Shown here in pieces: positions 62,432 through 64,000 of a stretch of 64,000 nt of DNA. The stretch's first letter is position 1, and the number at the start of each line of letters is the position of its first letter. Made by a program: the position numbers and the translations under genes. Under the pieces are notes generated by a model, which saw nothing but the letters and a program-made list of their open reading frames with translations, searched no databases and had not been told where the DNA came from. The stretch comes from Geothrix paludis (lineage in GTDB: Bacteria > Acidobacteriota > Holophagae > Holophagales > Holophagaceae), in the NCBI RefSeq assembly GCF_022808815.1, contig NZ_JAKZLC010000003.1, positions 186,001 to 250,000 on the forward strand, written 5' to 3'.

Positions 62432-62472
62432 AGGATGGACCCAGGTGTACCCCGGGTCCATCCTCGATTTTT
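62432..62472. terminator. Hairpin terminator downstream of small secreted genes
   Basis: AGGATGGACCC and GGGTCCATCCT form a perfect 11-base stem with an 11-base loop. ATTTTT follows on the + strand; on the minus strand, the direction of the flanking genes, the run is poor. It may be bidirectional, or mark past rearrangement. Confidence 0.6.
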
Positions 62473-62479
62473 GCCCAGT

Positions 62480-63040
62480 CTAGTTGAACAGCACCACGTG
62501 CAAGTCCACGCCCAGCCGGGGCGGGGCCACCGGGGGCGGGGCTACGGGCAGGCGGAAGGCCCCTTCCAGGTCCAGACGGGCCCGGGGGTCGCGGATCTGG
62601 CGCAGCACCCAGCGGCCTTCGAGGAAGACGTAGCAGCGGGAGGGATCGCCGGGCACCAGGGCCACGTAGCGCCGGTCGTCGCCGGGACGCCAGTAGCCGT
62701 CCATCCAGCCGGGGGCCCGGTAGCGGCGCGGCCGGTCGCGGTCGCGGTCGTGGTCGCGATCATCGTCATCGTAGCGGTGGCGCTCGTACTTGCGCGCCTC
62801 CTTGTCCCGCTCCTTCCAGTACTTGCGCTCGGCCTTGTCGCGTTCCTTCCAGTACTTCTGGTCCTCGCGGTCATCCCGGCGATCATCCCTGCGGTCATCA
62901 CGGCGGTCGTCGCGGCGATCGTCATGCCGTTCCTCCCGTTCGCCGCGCCAGCCCCGGTGGTCGTCAGGCCGGGCCGTGGCGGGTGGAGCAGTCAGGGAAA
63001 CGGCCGCCAGGAGGGCGGCGCTCATCAAGTGGCGAAACAT
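62480..63040 (-). CDS. Secreted Arg/Asp-rich low-complexity protein with conserved C-terminal domain
   Basis: 186 residues: a signal peptide (MFRHLMSAALLAAVSLTAPP), a highly charged region (about 25-105) built of HDDRRDD and YWKERDKAERK-type repeats, then a compact domain with YVALVPGDPSRCYVFLEGRW and the ending PRLGVDLHVVLFN. The ending is shared with the next gene. A GAGGAGA site precedes the ATG. Function unknown; the charged region could bind polyanions or ions. Confidence 0.7.
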   Translation of the reverse strand: MFRHLMSAALLAAVSLTAPPATARPDDHRGWRGEREERHDDRRDDRRDDRRDDRRDDREDQKYWKERDKAERKYWKERDKEARKYERHRYDDDDRDHDRDRDRPRRYRAPGWMDGYWRPGDDRRYVALVPGDPSRCYVFLEGRWVLRQIRDPRARLDLEGAFRLPVAPPPVAPPRLGVDLHVVLFN

Positions 63041-63052
63041 GGATTCTCCTCG

Positions 63053-63433
63053 CTAGTTGAACAGGGCGACGTGGAGGTCCACGCCCACCCGGGGCAGGGG
63101 CACCGGGGGAGGCGCGGCGGGCATGCGGAGGACATCACGCACCTCGGCCTGGAGGCCCACATTGAAGCCCTTGCGCAGCTCCCAGCGGCCATCGATCAGG
63201 AAATAGGCCCGGTCGGTGTAGCGGGGATCCACGGCAATGTAGGGCCGCTCGGGCAACCGGGAGCCGAACTTCTTGGCCAGGCCCGGGGGCATGCCGCCCT
63301 TCTTGGCCAGGCCCGGAGGCACGCCATCGCGGCCGCGGGCGTGCCCTGGCGGGCCGTCATCCCCGCCTCGGCCATGGCCGCGCCCCTGGGGCATGGCGAT
63401 GAGAGCCGCGGAAATCAGGATCGGGACGAGCAT
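63053..63433 (-). CDS. Secreted paralogue with the GVDLHV-LFN ending
   Basis: 126 residues; the start MLVPILISAALIAMPQGRGH gives a signal-like N-terminus, followed by a Gly/Arg/Pro-rich stretch with a PPGLAKKGGM-PPGLAKKFG duplication, then a domain with YIAVDPRYTDRAYFLIDGRW and the ending PRVGVDLHVALFN. The C-terminal domain is clearly related to that of the downstream gene 12 bases away, so the pair arose by duplication. Function unknown. Confidence 0.7.
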   Translation of the reverse strand: MLVPILISAALIAMPQGRGHGRGGDDGPPGHARGRDGVPPGLAKKGGMPPGLAKKFGSRLPERPYIAVDPRYTDRAYFLIDGRWELRKGFNVGLQAEVRDVLRMPAAPPPVPLPRVGVDLHVALFN

Positions 63434-63561
63434 GGAACCTCCCGGAATGCGTCTCCGGACAGTCACCCGGAGGACGCCGCCATTCTAACCCCCGGCCCTA
63501 GTGAGGGCCTCCATCCATGGGAGGAGGCGCGGATAGTCCGAAGGGTGAGGCTCTTTCTGTG

Positions 63562-63866
63562 AAATGCTGTTTTCGCCACCGATTTCGCTGATTCCAGTGA
63601 TTAAAAGCGATTCCCGGCTCCAGCGCAGCATGGGCTCCATGGGGGGGGGGGGGGGGGGGGGGGGGGGGTGGGGGGGGGGGGCCCGGGGCCGCCCCGGCGC
63701 AGGGACGGCGGCCCGCGGCGCCAGGGCCGCGATCTTTTGGGGGCTCGCGGCCCTGGCGCCCCCCATGACTTCCGGCGAAGCCGGAGGCGGCCTCCGGCCG
63801 GCCCATGCGGAACCCATCCGAGCCCCAATCAGCGCCATCGGCGAAATCGGTGGCTAAAACGCTTTT
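63562..63866 (+). repeat. Structured terminal-inverted-repeat element, copy D, with poly-G run
   Basis: Same orientation and words as copies A and B. The left half contains a run of 28 G (63641-63668) and another of 12 after a T, then a complete hairpin with arms GGCGCCAGGGCCGCGA and TCGCGGCCCTGGCGCC around a TTTTGG loop. The right end GCCACCGATTTCGCCGATGG (inverted) matches copy C exactly. It lies just downstream of the panC stop. Confidence 0.88.
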
Positions 63867-63879
63867 CGCCGGAACCCGC

Positions 63880-64000
63880 TCAGGCGCCCTGGCCGCCACC
63901 GGTTCCCGTCCCGTGTACGGAAGGGGTCAGGAGGACGTTGTCGATGAGGCGGGTGCTGCCCAGGTAGGCGGCGACGCAGAGGGCGGCGGAGCGGTCCACA
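63880..64000 (-). CDS. panC: Pantothenate synthetase, C-terminal fragment
   Basis: Only the last 39 residues are in the window; the gene continues past the right edge. The ending ALCVAAYLGSTRLIDNVLLT matches the conserved C-terminus of PanC (A-x-x-G-x-T-R-L-I-D-N), which joins pantoate and beta-alanine. It is followed by a Gly-rich tail and stop. panD supplies its beta-alanine substrate. Confidence 0.85.
   Translation of the reverse strand, partial: VDRSAALCVAAYLGSTRLIDNVLLTPSVHGTGTGGGQGA

Noticed and set aside
62780-62940. Regular short repeats resembling a CRISPR array or satellite
   Set aside because: They are in-frame codon repeats for Asp-Arg-Arg-Asp and Lys-Glu-Arg blocks within a secreted protein gene; there are no unique spacers and no cas genes.

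Overview
The window is high-GC bacterial chromosome, almost certainly from a Gram-negative organism: there are outer-membrane barrels, a Wza/Wzi-type polysaccharide export system and several lipoproteins. The gene content and protein style suggest Acidobacteriota of the Holophagae class (Geothrix/Holophaga-like). That placement is my inference; no 16S gene is present. Coding density is high and most starts have a GGAGG/GAGG-type ribosome binding site.

Layout. 1-6 kb: minus-strand accessory genes (DoxX fragment, YCII protein, lipoproteins, an AT-rich outer-membrane barrel, a fibronectin-III lipoprotein) ending with folE. 6-18 kb: core metabolism and housekeeping, namely purM, a malic enzyme, an acyltransferase, an ScfR/RamB-type regulator divergent from isocitrate lyase (aceA), an alpha/beta hydrolase, frr, a TSUP transporter, a FadL-like protein and rlmB. 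18.4-32.6 kb: the classical transcription/translation block tRNA-Tyr, tRNA-Gly, tRNA-Thr, tuf, rpmG, tRNA-Trp, secE, nusG, rplK, rplA, rplJ, rplL, rpoB, rpoC. 32.7-49.2 kb: an exopolysaccharide/O-antigen cluster with a Wzz-like protein, GDP-mannose and GDP-D-rhamnose genes (manC, gmd, a probable rmd), four glycosyltransferases, Wzy- and Wzx-like proteins, a sulfatase-fold enzyme and a methyltransferase. pnp follows, and then a second set (51.9-59.5 kb) supplies the initiating sugar-phosphate transferase, a long SLBB export protein and a Wzi-like barrel, with queD, a LEA14-like lipoprotein and a HAD hydrolase between them. 60-64 kb: rng, panD, two small secreted paralogues and the end of panC.

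The most unusual observations are two. First, RpoB carries an extra segment of about 60 residues with eight cysteines; its first half reproduces exactly the W-x-C-x-C-x-K-Y-x9-C-x2-C-G spacing of the RpoC zinc-binding domain encoded next door. Second, a family of four structured repeats with terminal inverted repeats, one inverted relative to the others, is confined to the last 6.5 kb. Their central hairpin differs in sequence between copies yet stays base-paired; two copies contain long poly-G runs that look like a sequencing or assembly artefact. Smaller signals include a possible shared operator in front of two surface-protein genes, palindromes between the ScfR regulator and aceA, and two short tandem arrays built into start/stop junctions.

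No CRISPR array, transposase, integrase, rRNA gene or replication origin was recognised.
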